DNA of 64,000 bases from Aliarcobacter sp017996075 (GTDB taxonomy: Bacteria > Campylobacterota > Campylobacteria > Campylobacterales > Arcobacteraceae). The notes under the pieces are model-generated. The model was not told where the DNA came from. It did not search any database and was given only the letters and a program-made list of their open reading frames with translations. Shown here in pieces: positions 17,594 through 27,142 of this stretch; position 1 is the stretch's first letter; each line of letters starts with the position of its first letter. The position numbers were made by a program, and so were the translations under genes. The DNA lies in the NCBI RefSeq assembly GCF_051062515.1, contig NZ_JAMXEK010000005.1; one strand, written 5' to 3'.

Positions 17594-19069
17594 ATGAGTA
17601 AAAAAACAGTTTTAATTATAACAGATGGTATTGGACACAATAGTTCTTGCAATTTTAATGCCTTTTGTAATGCAAAAAAACCAACATATGATTATCTTTT
17701 TTCAAATGTACCTTATAGCTTAATCCACACTTATGGAGAGTATGTTGGATTACCAGAAGATCAAATGGGAAATAGTGAAGTTGGACATATGACTATTGGA
17801 AGTGGAAGAGTTTTATATCAAGATTTAGTAAAAATACATTTAGCTATCAAAAATGATACACTTAAAGATAATGTTATTGTAAAAAATATAATTGAAAAAT
17901 CAAATAATATACATCTAATTGGACTTGCTAGTGATGGAGGAGTTCACTCTCATATTGATCACATTATTGCTTTAGCAAAAATAGCTCAAAATAAAAATAA
18001 AAAAGTTTGGCTTCACCTTATAACTGATGGAAGAGATGTTGCACCTGATTGCGCAAAAATCTATATTGAAAAAGTTATAAATATTTGCAATGAGAATATA
18101 AAAATTGCAACAGTTGGTGGAAGATATTATGCAATGGATAGAGATAATAGATGGGATAGAGTAGAACTTGCTTATAATGCAATTGCAAATGCAACTCCTA
18201 AAACCAAGGATAATATTTTAGATTTTATAGATAACTCTTACAAAAATGAGATATTTGATGAGTTTTTAATTCCAACTGCACTAGATGGTTATGATGGAAT
18301 TAAAGATGGTGATGGAGTTATTTTTTGCAATTTTAGAAGCGATAGAGCAAGAGAGCTTTCAAGTGTATTTGCAAAAAATGATTTTAAAGAGTTTGAGAAA
18401 AAAACATTAAATATTCAAATTGCAAGTATGACTTTATATGATAAAAATATTCCAATTCCTGTAATATTTGAAAAAGATAATCCAACAAATACTTTAGCAC
18501 AAGTTATTTCAGATGCTGGTTTATCTCAACTTCATACAGCAGAAACTGAAAAATATGCTCATGTAACATTTTTCTTTAATGGTGGAGTTGAAGAGCCATT
18601 TTTAAATGAAACAAGAGTTTTAATCCCTTCACCAAATGTTGCAACTTATGATTTACAACCTCAAATGTCAGCTCCAAAAGTTGGAGAAGCTGTAAGACTT
18701 GCTATGAAAAATAAAACAGATTTTATTGTTGTAAATTTTGCAAACGGTGATATGGTTGGTCATACTGGAGCTTATGAAGCAGCTATAAAAGCTGTTGAAG
18801 CAGTTGATTATGAACTTGGGTTAATTTTAGAAGAAGCGAAAAAATCAAACTACAATATAGTTTTAACATCTGACCATGGAAATTGTGAGATGATGAAAGA
18901 TGAAAATGGAAATACTCTTACAAATCATACAGTTGGAGATGTTTATTGTTTTGTGATTGCACCAAATGTTAAAGATGTAAAAACTGGAAGTTTAAATAAC
19001 ATTGCACCAACAGTTTTAAAACTTATGGGACTTGATATACCAAAAGAGATGGATGAACCACTAATTTGA
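17594..19069 (+). CDS. gpmI: 2,3-bisphosphoglycerate-independent phosphoglycerate mutase
   Basis: This enzyme interconverts 3- and 2-phosphoglycerate in glycolysis and gluconeogenesis, using manganese. The 491-residue protein shows the alkaline phosphatase-fold metal ligand D11, the phosphoserine loop QMGNSEVGHMTIGSGR with Ser61, the RDVAP and GGRYYAMDRDNRWDR motifs, FRSDRAREL, and the late metal motif LTSDHGNCE. Length is typical. The stop overlaps the TTG start of the next ABC ATPase by 4 bases. Confidence 0.97.
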   Translation: MSKKTVLIITDGIGHNSSCNFNAFCNAKKPTYDYLFSNVPYSLIHTYGEYVGLPEDQMGNSEVGHMTIGSGRVLYQDLVKIHLAIKNDTLKDNVIVKNIIEKSNNIHLIGLASDGGVHSHIDHIIALAKIAQNKNKKVWLHLITDGRDVAPDCAKIYIEKVINICNENIKIATVGGRYYAMDRDNRWDRVELAYNAIANATPKTKDNILDFIDNSYKNEIFDEFLIPTALDGYDGIKDGDGVIFCNFRSDRARELSSVFAKNDFKEFEKKTLNIQIASMTLYDKNIPIPVIFEKDNPTNTLAQVISDAGLSQLHTAETEKYAHVTFFFNGGVEEPFLNETRVLIPSPNVATYDLQPQMSAPKVGEAVRLAMKNKTDFIVVNFANGDMVGHTGAYEAAIKAVEAVDYELGLILEEAKKSNYNIVLTSDHGNCEMMKDENGNTLTNHTVGDVYCFVIAPNVKDVKTGSLNNIAPTVLKLMGLDIPKEMDEPLI

Positions 19070-19755
19070 TAGATATAAAAGAGTTAAAAATTAGTTTCAA
19101 TAATAAAAGCTTAGTTGATATTGCTTTTACTATAAAAAGTTCAACAGCTCTAATAGGAGAGAGTGGAAGTGGAAAATCACTTACACTAAAAGCTATATTA
19201 AATCTCCTATCTAGTTCATTGGATGTAAAAAAGAGTATAAAAAGTGATTTTGAATTGAGTTTTAATACGATTGGGTTTATTCCTCAAAATCCTTTTACAT
19301 CATTATCTTCTATGACAAAGATAAAAAATCAGATTTTCTGTAGTGATGAAAAAAAAGAAGAGGTTTTTAAACTTTTAGATTTACCTTTAGAAATCTTAGA
19401 AAAATATCCTTCACAAATAAGTGGTGGGCAAACGCAAAGAGTTGTAATTGCAATAGCTCTAAGCCGTGATATAAAACTTCTTTTACTTGATGAACCAACA
19501 ACTGCACTTGATTTTGAAAATAAAACAAATATTATAAATATTGTAAACGATTTAAAAGATAAGCTAAATATTAATATACTTTTTGTAACTCACGATATTG
19601 AATCAATCAAAGATATTTGTGATGATATTGTTATTATAAAAAATGGATATGTTGTTGAATTTGGGAAAACTCAAGAAGTTTTAAATAACCCACAAAATGA
19701 ATATACGAAAAAGCTTTTAAACTCAAGCTTTAAAAACAAAAAATTTAGGAATTAA
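19066..19755 (+). CDS. ABC transporter ATP-binding protein (peptide/nickel type), orphan
   Basis: This 229-residue protein is a single ABC ATPase domain. Walker A is GESGSGKS at 31-38, the Q-loop is IPQNPFTSLSSM at 72-83, the signature is ISGGQTQR at 118-125, Walker B is LLLLDEPTTALD at 138-149, and the H-loop is VTHD at 174-177. The Q-loop wording resembles the Opp/Dpp/Nik family. The short C-terminus lacks the usual oligopeptide-binding extension, and no permease or binding protein is next to it. It starts with TTG, overlapping the gpmI stop, and is followed 3 bases later by the penicillin-binding protein gene. Substrate unknown. Confidence 0.85.
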   Translation: MIDIKELKISFNNKSLVDIAFTIKSSTALIGESGSGKSLTLKAILNLLSSSLDVKKSIKSDFELSFNTIGFIPQNPFTSLSSMTKIKNQIFCSDEKKEEVFKLLDLPLEILEKYPSQISGGQTQRVVIAIALSRDIKLLLLDEPTTALDFENKTNIINIVNDLKDKLNINILFVTHDIESIKDICDDIVIIKNGYVVEFGKTQEVLNNPQNEYTKKLLNSSFKNKKFRN

Positions 19756-19758
19756 AAG

Positions 19759-21750
19759 ATGTTAAAATTTTTAACAAAAGCGATAATATTTTTAGGAGTA
19801 GTTGTTGGAGCTATTACTTTTGTATATCTATACGATTTATATCAAGAGATAAAAGATGATATTGATAGTGTTGTAAACTACAATCCAAAACAAAGTACAC
19901 AATTTTTTGATAAAAATGGGAAACTTTTGGCAAATACTTTTAAAGATGAAAATAGAGAGTATGTAAACTATGACGATATTCCAGCACGTGTAATAGAAGG
20001 ACTTGTTGCTATTGAAGATACACAGTTTTTTGAACATTTTGGAGTAAATCCAGATGCAATTAGCAGAGCTGTTATAAAAAATATTCAATCAGGTGGATAT
20101 AGCGAAGGAGCTAGTACTCTTACTCAGCAACTTATAAAAGTTTTACTTTTAAGTAGAGAAAAAAAGATTATAAGAAAAGTAAAAGAGGCTTTATTGGCTA
20201 TAAGACTTGAAACAGTTCTTACAAAAGAGGAGATTTTAGAGAGATATTTAAATCATGTATATTTTGGACATGGTTATTATGGTGTAAAAACTGCTGCCAA
20301 AGGTTATTTTAAAAAGAATCTATATGAATTAACTTTAAAAGAGATAGCTATTTTAGTTGGACTTCCAAGAGCTCCTAGTTTTTATGACCCAACAAAAAAT
20401 CTTCAAGTTTCACTTGCACGTGCAAATCAAGTTATAACAAGAATGCATACTTTAGGTTGGATTAATAATGAACAGTTTGAAGAGTCAATAAACGAAACTC
20501 CAACTATTTATAACCAAACTTTAACTCAAAATATTGCTCCATATGCTATTGATTACGCTGTTAGTGAACTTGTAAATGATATTCCTGATATTTTATATGG
20601 TGGATACAAAGTATATTTAACAATAGATTTAGAGACTCAAGAAATTGCAAATGCTGCTATAAAAAAAGCATACGATGAAGCTATGCAAAGAGATAAAAAT
20701 ATAAGGGATGGTTCAAAAAATCCAGATAATGACGCTTTTACAAAAGAGCTAAATGCAGCAATGCTTACTTTAGAAAGTAGCACTGGAAGAATTTTGGCAA
20801 TGGTTGGTGGAGTTGATTACAATCAATCAGTATTTAACAGAGCTTTCCAATCAAAAAGACAAGCAGGAAGTGCAATAAAACCATTTTTATATCAAACTGC
20901 TTTAAATGAAGGTTATAATCCAGCTAGTCAGCTTTTTGATATAGGTAGAACTTATACATATACAGTTGGTGGTGTTCAAAAGAAATGGCAACCAAAAAAT
21001 TATGGTGGAAATTTTCAAGGAATTGTAAGTCTTAGAGACTCTCTTGTACAATCAAGAAATCTTTCAACACTAAACTTAGTAACAGATGTTGGAGTAAATA
21101 CTACTACGGATGATTTAAAAAGATATGGATTTAAAGATATAGTTGATAACTTATCTGTAACTTTAGGTTCAATGAGTGTAAATTTAATAGAGTTTAGTCA
21201 AGCTTATACAATTTTTTCAAACAACGGAGTACAAGTAAAACCATATATTGTGGAACAAATTGTAAATAAAGATGGAAAAAGTGTAACTTTTGAACCTCAA
21301 AGAAAAGAGCTTAATCCTCCTGAACAATCATATTTAATAACTTCAATTTTAAAAGATGTTGTAACAAAAGGAACAGGAAGAAGAGCAGCAGTTGATGGTA
21401 TAGAACTAGCTGGAAAAACAGGTACAACCAATGATAATATAGATGCTTGGTTTTGTGGTTATTCTCCATCTATTCAAACTATTGTTTGGTTTGGAAACGA
21501 TAATAATACACCAATGAGAAGAGCAGAAACAGGAAGCACAATAGCAGCTCCAGCATTTTCATATTTTTTCAAAAAATATCTTGAAATTCATCCTGAAATA
21601 CCAAGAACTTTTACAAAACCAAACAATGTTTATAGTGGAGAATTTATGGGTAAGGAAGAACTTTATACAGATATATCACCACTTCCTGATATAGATTCTC
21701 AAATCATTATAGACCAAACATCTCCAGATGGAAATAGTATGGAATTTTAA
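19759..21750 (+). CDS. pbpA: Penicillin-binding protein 1A (bifunctional transglycosylase/transpeptidase)
   Basis: This class A penicillin-binding protein polymerises and cross-links peptidoglycan in the periplasm. One N-terminal membrane anchor (about 5-27) is followed by the GT51 domain with AIEDTQFFEHFGV (84-96, catalytic Glu86), EGASTLTQQL (116-125) and the later RYLNHVYFG. The transpeptidase domain has the SAIK active site (Ser371-Lys374), the SRN motif (SRNLSTLNL) and KTGTT at 553-557. Its 663 residues match Campylobacterota PBP1A. It is the third gene of the gpmI operon; its stop overlaps the convergent tamB stop by 4 bases. Confidence 0.95.
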   Translation: MLKFLTKAIIFLGVVVGAITFVYLYDLYQEIKDDIDSVVNYNPKQSTQFFDKNGKLLANTFKDENREYVNYDDIPARVIEGLVAIEDTQFFEHFGVNPDAISRAVIKNIQSGGYSEGASTLTQQLIKVLLLSREKKIIRKVKEALLAIRLETVLTKEEILERYLNHVYFGHGYYGVKTAAKGYFKKNLYELTLKEIAILVGLPRAPSFYDPTKNLQVSLARANQVITRMHTLGWINNEQFEESINETPTIYNQTLTQNIAPYAIDYAVSELVNDIPDILYGGYKVYLTIDLETQEIANAAIKKAYDEAMQRDKNIRDGSKNPDNDAFTKELNAAMLTLESSTGRILAMVGGVDYNQSVFNRAFQSKRQAGSAIKPFLYQTALNEGYNPASQLFDIGRTYTYTVGGVQKKWQPKNYGGNFQGIVSLRDSLVQSRNLSTLNLVTDVGVNTTTDDLKRYGFKDIVDNLSVTLGSMSVNLIEFSQAYTIFSNNGVQVKPYIVEQIVNKDGKSVTFEPQRKELNPPEQSYLITSILKDVVTKGTGRRAAVDGIELAGKTGTTNDNIDAWFCGYSPSIQTIVWFGNDNNTPMRRAETGSTIAAPAFSYFFKKYLEIHPEIPRTFTKPNNVYSGEFMGKEELYTDISPLPDIDSQIIIDQTSPDGNSMEF

Positions 21751-24629
21751 TACCTTTTTTTATAAATCAAATCTATACTTTGGGTCTTTTCCATAAGACC
21801 CAACTCCAAATTCCAAAGTTTTGTAAGCTCTCTTAAAAAGATCAACTCTCCATTTGTAGCTTTGTTTTTAATTATAATTTGATTTTTTTCACCTATTTTT
21901 TTACCAACTGTTGTCTCTATGTATTGAGTTTTTGGATCATAATCAAAGTGTAATATATCAATTCCTAACTCTTTTACATAATCTTTTGATAACTCATTTA
22001 ATATAAATAAAGAAGCTTGTGCCTCTTTATTTTGTTCATTCATTGAACTATTTGAAAATTTTGTTCCAAAAATCAAATAAGATAAAATATCTTTTGAGTT
22101 CATAGATGGATTTGATTTTAAGTTTAATCTAGGATTTTCCATAGAGCCTGTAATATCAATAAAAATCTCTACATTATCAATTTTTGTATTTGCTTTTATA
22201 TCCAAAATAGGATTTATAGTTTCTAAACCTCTAAATTGTAAATTTGAATTCTCTATTTTATATGTTTTCCCAAGTTGACTAAAAACTCCATTTATATTTG
22301 AAACTCTTCCAAAAATTCTTAAATCTTCTTCAAACTCTTTTTTGATTTGTAAATCGGCATCTAATTTTAGTTCTATATTTTTTGTAATATATTTAATCTC
22401 TTTTGAGATAATTTTTAAATCAAGTGCAATATTTTTATTAAAAAAATCTTTTTTCATCTCATTATCTCCACTACTTACAATAATTATATCTCTATCATTA
22501 CTAATATTTAAAGCTGGAATATTATAAGAACTTACTAATTTATTTGGATTTACAAAGCCTGATATATAAATTTTACTATTTTCATTAATATTAATATCAA
22601 TACTTGAATTTATAAATCCTTTTCCATACAAAAGGTGCTCTACAAAGAAATCTTTTGTAGTTATATTTAAAATCAAATCTTTCTTATCTTTTGAACTATT
22701 TATAGTTATATTTTCAAACTCAAAGTTTGAAGAAAAATTTGATATATTAAAAAAAGCCTTTTTTAAAAGTGTAAATTTTTTATTAAAATTTATATCATAT
22801 ACTTTATTTATATGAAAATCTATCTTATCAAAAAAAACTCTCTCCTCTTCAAAATTTCCTTTTATATCTATATTTTCTATATTTTGATTAAGAAAAGAAA
22901 TTTTCGGGCTTAAAATATCAAAATTAACTCTATTTTTTAAGATTTCTAAATTAATATTTGCCAAACCAAAAAGATTTAAATCTGGAATTTCTAAAATCTT
23001 TTTTAACTCTTTTTCAAATATATTCAGCTCTTTTATATCTGTTTTTATATTTAAAGCTTCAGAATTTTTATTTAAAATTGATTTAAAAGATATATTTTCG
23101 AACTTTGCTTCAAGATTACTGTTTTTATTTTTTACTTCAACATCTATATTAAAACTATCATTTAAAATAGTATTTGATTTTAAAGTAAGATTATCTTCAA
23201 ACTCTCCTTTTATATTTGAACTAACTTTTGAAATTTTTATATTTTTATCTAATTTATAAATATTGTTTGGATTTAAATTTTTTATATTAAAATCAAACAT
23301 AATTTTTTTGAGATTTTTTGTATTTAAATTCATATTTATATACTTTGAGTTTAAATCCATATTCAAAAAGTTTTTTTTGTAACTAGAGTTTATATTAATA
23401 TTTCCCAACTCTTTTAAATTAAAATTTTCATATTTTAAACTTTCGATAACAGATTTTGAATTTAAAGATAAATTTTCAAAATCATCTAAATTTAACTTTA
23501 AATCCAAATTCGATTTTTTATTTGCATAATTAGTAAAAATATCAAAATTAGAAACAATCTCTATATTTTTATTATCTATTTTTGCAACTCCATTTAAATT
23601 TGAACTATCTATTTTTAAGAGAAAATCATCTATTTTTATAGAGTTTGATTCTAAAATATTTTTAAATTCTATCTGTTTTAAATCCCCTACAAAATTTGAT
23701 TTTATATTTAAATCTTTTTCTAAAGATTTATAAATACTCTTTTTTATAGTTGTGTAAAAATTTGCTTGAAATTTTAAACTATCTAAATCATTGTTTAAAA
23801 GATTAACTTTTGCATCTAGCTTTGTAAAAATTTGTTCATAATTTAAGTTAGATGTTAAACTTGAAATATCAAGATTAGAATTTTTAATATCATAATTTCC
23901 TATAAGTTTTATATCTTTTATATCAATATTCTCTTTTAAATTTAAAACCTTTAAATCATCACTTTTTATAGAGAAACTAACTTTTTCTAAATCTCCAGTT
24001 GCATCTAAATTGATTTTTGATTTTGCATACTCCTTTAAATCAATATTTGAGTTAAGTTTATATATATTATTTTCTATCTCTATATTTGCTTCAATATTTG
24101 CTAAATTTGATTTGATTTTTGCAAATATATCGGCACTTATTTCATCTTTTAGATTTGAGTTTATATTTTTAGCATTTAAAACTATCTCATCTATTTTTTG
24201 ATTTTCATATGAAAAATTATACATTGAGAGTTCAAGATTTTTTATGACTAAAGAAAAAGGAAATTCAAAACTACTATTTTCATTTTGAGTTTCACTACTC
24301 TCTTTTATAAATGAGATTAATTTATCTTCTATTGTTATATTTTCTACTTTTAAATCAGAGATATTTATCTCTTTTACTAAAAGCGAAATAATATTTGGTT
24401 TTAGATATACACTTCTTGCTTTTATCATATCATCGTAGTTTAAATCATAAACTTTAATACCTTCATAGATACTTCCATCTACTTTGCTATATTTTATAGG
24501 AAATTCAACACTAAGGTAGTTAAATATTTTTTGTGTCACATCTTTTGATGTAATAAGATATAAAAATGTTACTAAACATAAAGATATTATTGTAAAAAAC
24601 AGATATTTTAAAGCTCTTAAAATTATCAA
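21747..24629 (-). CDS. tamB: TamB-like translocation and assembly module (AsmA/DUF490 family)
   Basis: TamB-like proteins are inner-membrane anchored, periplasm-spanning beta-taco proteins that work with TamA-like outer-membrane proteins or move phospholipids. The 960-residue sequence has one N-terminal membrane helix (about 7-26) and a long repetitive Asn/Ile/Lys/Ser-rich beta region. It ends in the conserved DUF490 domain (INGVFSQLGKTYKIENSNL, then ILDIKANTKIDNVEIFIDITGSMENPRLNLKS and DILSYLIFG). It is shorter than E. coli TamB (about 1250). It overlaps tamA by 4 bases, supporting a TamA-TamB pair. Confidence 0.88.
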   Translation of the reverse strand: MIILRALKYLFFTIISLCLVTFLYLITSKDVTQKIFNYLSVEFPIKYSKVDGSIYEGIKVYDLNYDDMIKARSVYLKPNIISLLVKEINISDLKVENITIEDKLISFIKESSETQNENSSFEFPFSLVIKNLELSMYNFSYENQKIDEIVLNAKNINSNLKDEISADIFAKIKSNLANIEANIEIENNIYKLNSNIDLKEYAKSKINLDATGDLEKVSFSIKSDDLKVLNLKENIDIKDIKLIGNYDIKNSNLDISSLTSNLNYEQIFTKLDAKVNLLNNDLDSLKFQANFYTTIKKSIYKSLEKDLNIKSNFVGDLKQIEFKNILESNSIKIDDFLLKIDSSNLNGVAKIDNKNIEIVSNFDIFTNYANKKSNLDLKLNLDDFENLSLNSKSVIESLKYENFNLKELGNININSSYKKNFLNMDLNSKYINMNLNTKNLKKIMFDFNIKNLNPNNIYKLDKNIKISKVSSNIKGEFEDNLTLKSNTILNDSFNIDVEVKNKNSNLEAKFENISFKSILNKNSEALNIKTDIKELNIFEKELKKILEIPDLNLFGLANINLEILKNRVNFDILSPKISFLNQNIENIDIKGNFEEERVFFDKIDFHINKVYDINFNKKFTLLKKAFFNISNFSSNFEFENITINSSKDKKDLILNITTKDFFVEHLLYGKGFINSSIDININENSKIYISGFVNPNKLVSSYNIPALNISNDRDIIIVSSGDNEMKKDFFNKNIALDLKIISKEIKYITKNIELKLDADLQIKKEFEEDLRIFGRVSNINGVFSQLGKTYKIENSNLQFRGLETINPILDIKANTKIDNVEIFIDITGSMENPRLNLKSNPSMNSKDILSYLIFGTKFSNSSMNEQNKEAQASLFILNELSKDYVKELGIDILHFDYDPKTQYIETTVGKKIGEKNQIIIKNKATNGELIFLRELTKLWNLELGLMEKTQSIDLIYKKRY

Positions 24630-26317
24630 AATACTTGCCCTATTCCTATATGAAATACAAATCCACCATCATCTTTTGGAAAACCAAAATCAACTCTAAA
24701 TGGACCAATTGGAGTATAATATCTAGCACCAAAACCAAAAGAGTTGTAGAATTTATCATTAAAATTATTTGATTCTAAACTAAGCATTGTAGAGTCAAAA
24801 AAAGTAACAATACCAATATTTTTATAAATATTATACTCAAATTCCAAACTACTATCTATCATACTAAGCCCACCATATGGATTATCATCACTATCTTTTA
24901 CACCAACTTTTTCGTAAGCATATCCTCTATTACTATATGCACCTCCAGCAAAAAAGTGTTTAAAAATAGGCAAATCTCTATTAAGAGTACCTATTTTTGT
25001 TTTGAAAGAAGCAGTAAGATTATCAAAAGTTTTAATATATTTTAAATCAGAAACAGTTTTTAAATAATCATACTCACTTCCTATAAATTTTGATCCATCT
25101 TCAATATAAAAAGATAAAAAATATCCATCTTTAGGATTTAAACTATCATCTCTTCTATCTAATTTAATCTCATAAAACAAAGAGTTTAAAAGATAAGTTC
25201 CACTTTTGTACTCTTTTAAATCTGATTTAATAGTAGAGTGTTCAGCTAAAAATCCAACACTATTTGGTAAAGTGAAAATCTCTTTTGAAAAAGTTAATCT
25301 ATCTTCTATCTTCTTTTGAGAATAACTTGTATAATCCATATTTTCATACGAAATATCATTATTTAAAGAGATATTATCTTTTATAAAATATGGATCAAAG
25401 ATATTATTATAAAGTTCATAACCTTCACTATTTACCTTTGTTCCAACAGTAAACTGTTTTAAATCTCCTAAAAAATTCTCATTTTTATGTTGAGCTTTAA
25501 ATCTAAATTTTTTATCAGTGTCATAACCAAAACCAAAACTGTTTTCTTTGAAAAAACCCTCTTCTAATTTTATATTTATAGGTATAAAATCACTATTTGA
25601 ATTAAGATTTGGCTCAACTATAATAGTTTTATAAATCCCAAAGTTATATAGATTTTCATAAGTTTTATCAAGAAGTTTGGAGTTATATATATCTCCTTTT
25701 TTAAACTCAATATGCTTTTGTAAAAGCTCTTGACTAAGATTTGCACTATTTTGAATATTTATATCACCAAAATATTGAAGCTTGTTTTTTGTTATTATGT
25801 AAATTAACTCAACTTTATACTCATCTAAATTTACATAAGCTTTTGCATTTATATCTGCTTTTGCATAACCATTCTCATTTAGATACTTTCTTATATTTTT
25901 TTTTGATTCAGTGAATTTTGAAGATATAAAAACCTCATCTTTTTTAAAATTTACAAATTTTTTATACTCATCTTCTACTTTTATAGATGAAACTTTTATA
26001 GCTTCATTTCTAAATATATTTATTGTCGCAATATCATTTTTAATCTCGTAATCAATTTTGGCTCTATAAAAACCTAAACTTTGCGAATACTCTTTTAATA
26101 ATTCACTACAATTTTCTATATCTTTAAGAGTAAAAGTTGGATTTTTTTTCCAAATTTTATAAATCTCTGGATATGAAAAACCACAAATAGTATCAAGATT
26201 TGATTTAGAAAAATCTCCTAAAACTAAATCTATATCACCTTTATAATCAATAGTTTTTATATCACTTGCAAAAGAGTTTAAAAATAGTATTGAAATAATT
26301 AGAAATATTTTAAACAA
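24626..26317 (-). CDS. tamA: TamA/BamA-like outer membrane protein (Omp85 family)
   Basis: This 563-residue Omp85 protein has a signal peptide (residues 1-17, ending FAS). POTRA-like repeats follow (for example YAKADINAKAYVNLDEYKVELIYIITKNKLQYFGDI near 155-190), then a C-terminal beta-barrel with RRDDSLNPKDGYFLS, RGYAYEKVG and the final FGFPKDDGGFVFHIGIGQVF. A terminal Phe fits insertion by the Bam complex. Its size and its coupling to tamB favour TamA over BamA, which would be larger with five POTRA domains. Confidence 0.88.
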   Translation of the reverse strand: MFKIFLIISILFLNSFASDIKTIDYKGDIDLVLGDFSKSNLDTICGFSYPEIYKIWKKNPTFTLKDIENCSELLKEYSQSLGFYRAKIDYEIKNDIATINIFRNEAIKVSSIKVEDEYKKFVNFKKDEVFISSKFTESKKNIRKYLNENGYAKADINAKAYVNLDEYKVELIYIITKNKLQYFGDINIQNSANLSQELLQKHIEFKKGDIYNSKLLDKTYENLYNFGIYKTIIVEPNLNSNSDFIPINIKLEEGFFKENSFGFGYDTDKKFRFKAQHKNENFLGDLKQFTVGTKVNSEGYELYNNIFDPYFIKDNISLNNDISYENMDYTSYSQKKIEDRLTFSKEIFTLPNSVGFLAEHSTIKSDLKEYKSGTYLLNSLFYEIKLDRRDDSLNPKDGYFLSFYIEDGSKFIGSEYDYLKTVSDLKYIKTFDNLTASFKTKIGTLNRDLPIFKHFFAGGAYSNRGYAYEKVGVKDSDDNPYGGLSMIDSSLEFEYNIYKNIGIVTFFDSTMLSLESNNFNDKFYNSFGFGARYYTPIGPFRVDFGFPKDDGGFVFHIGIGQVF

Positions 26318-26323
26318 TTTTAT

Positions 26324-26848
26324 CTACCTTAAAATTTCTTTTCTCAAAACCAAAAGTTTTAACTCTTCATCTACAAGCGGTAACCAATGCTTTGATTTTG
26401 GAAACTCTATAAAAGTCTCTGTATCTTTATAACCTCTTCTATTGTAATACTCTTTTAACTCGACTCTATTTGAGATTACTTCCATCACAAAGCTTGATTT
26501 TTTCCAAAGTTTTTTAGCACTCTCTTCTGCAAAAGCTAAAAGCTTTTTTCCCACTCCAAAGCTTTGAAAATCTGGATGAACTGCAAAAAGTCCAATATGA
26601 ATATCTTCATCTTCTAGCTTTGTTTGAATTGTTGCTACAATTTTTTCATCTAATAAAGCTATATATGTAACTATATTTTTATTTTTTAAAATCTCATTTA
26701 GCATATCTTCATTTACTCTAATTCCACTAAGCAAGTGAGCTTCACTTGTCCAAGAGTTTGGATTTTTTTCTCTATATGCTTTGTTTATTAGTTCTATAAC
26801 TGCTTTTATATCATCTTTTTTTAATATTAAAAATTTTAAATCTTTCAT
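26324..26848 (-). CDS. GNAT family N-acetyltransferase
   Basis: The 174-residue protein has the GNAT layout. The N-terminal strand-helix is LKKDDIKAVIELINKAYRE, the central strand is TYIALLDEKIVATIQTKL, and the acetyl-CoA binding loop is VHPDFQSFGVGKKLLAFAEE (about 93-112; Q/R-x-x-G-x-G/A form). A late strand is FVMEVISNRVELKEYYNRRGYKDTETFIEF. Acceptor unknown. It lies 6 bases upstream of tamA and may be co-transcribed with tamA-tamB. Confidence 0.88.
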   Translation of the reverse strand: MKDLKFLILKKDDIKAVIELINKAYREKNPNSWTSEAHLLSGIRVNEDMLNEILKNKNIVTYIALLDEKIVATIQTKLEDEDIHIGLFAVHPDFQSFGVGKKLLAFAEESAKKLWKKSSFVMEVISNRVELKEYYNRRGYKDTETFIEFPKSKHWLPLVDEELKLLVLRKEILR

Positions 26849-26873
26849 TTTTTCTCTTTTTTATATTCTTGAT

Positions 26874-27044
26874 TTATATATCAAAAATAGTTTTTGATAT
26901 ATAAACTAGCATTTGTACTTTAAAATCAAAGTTTTCTTCATAACACTTTATAGTTTCTTTTATATCTTTAACTTCTAGATTTAATGTTATTGATTTTAAT
27001 TTTGTATTCCTTTTCTTTTTATAAATAATAAATTTACTTATCAT
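26874..27044 (-). pseudogene. N-terminal remnant of a VOC/glyoxalase-fold protein
   Basis: A 56-codon frame encodes KLKSITLNLEVKDIKETIKC, then YEENFDFKVQMLVYIS. This is close to the first beta-alpha-beta unit of vicinal oxygen chelate (glyoxalase/bleomycin resistance) proteins, which have a strand, a V-K-D-x-x-x-T helix start and YE-x-N-F-x-F-K. The rest of the domain is missing: the frame ends inside a 13-bp perfect inverted repeat. No metal ligands remain visible. It is probably the stub of a deleted gene, or less likely a genuine short protein. Confidence 0.5.
26875..26903. terminator. 13-bp perfect inverted repeat, possible bidirectional terminator
   Basis: The arms TATATATCAAAAA and their exact complement are separated by three bases (TAG). 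Each side begins or ends with runs of A or T, so it could work in both directions. It overlaps the 3' end of the VOC-like remnant. Confidence 0.45.
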
Positions 27045-27142
27045 TACAAAATATTTATTTAGAAATGTAAAGTATTTTTATCATTTAAAGCACAAAAACA
27101 CTATATTCTTTTACTATTTTTCAAGAATTAATGCTATTTAAA

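Noticed and set aside
24626..26317. BamA
   Set aside because: The protein is too short for five POTRA domains, it is coupled to tamB, and BamA is usually larger; TamA-like is the better call, though Omp85 subfamily is not proven.
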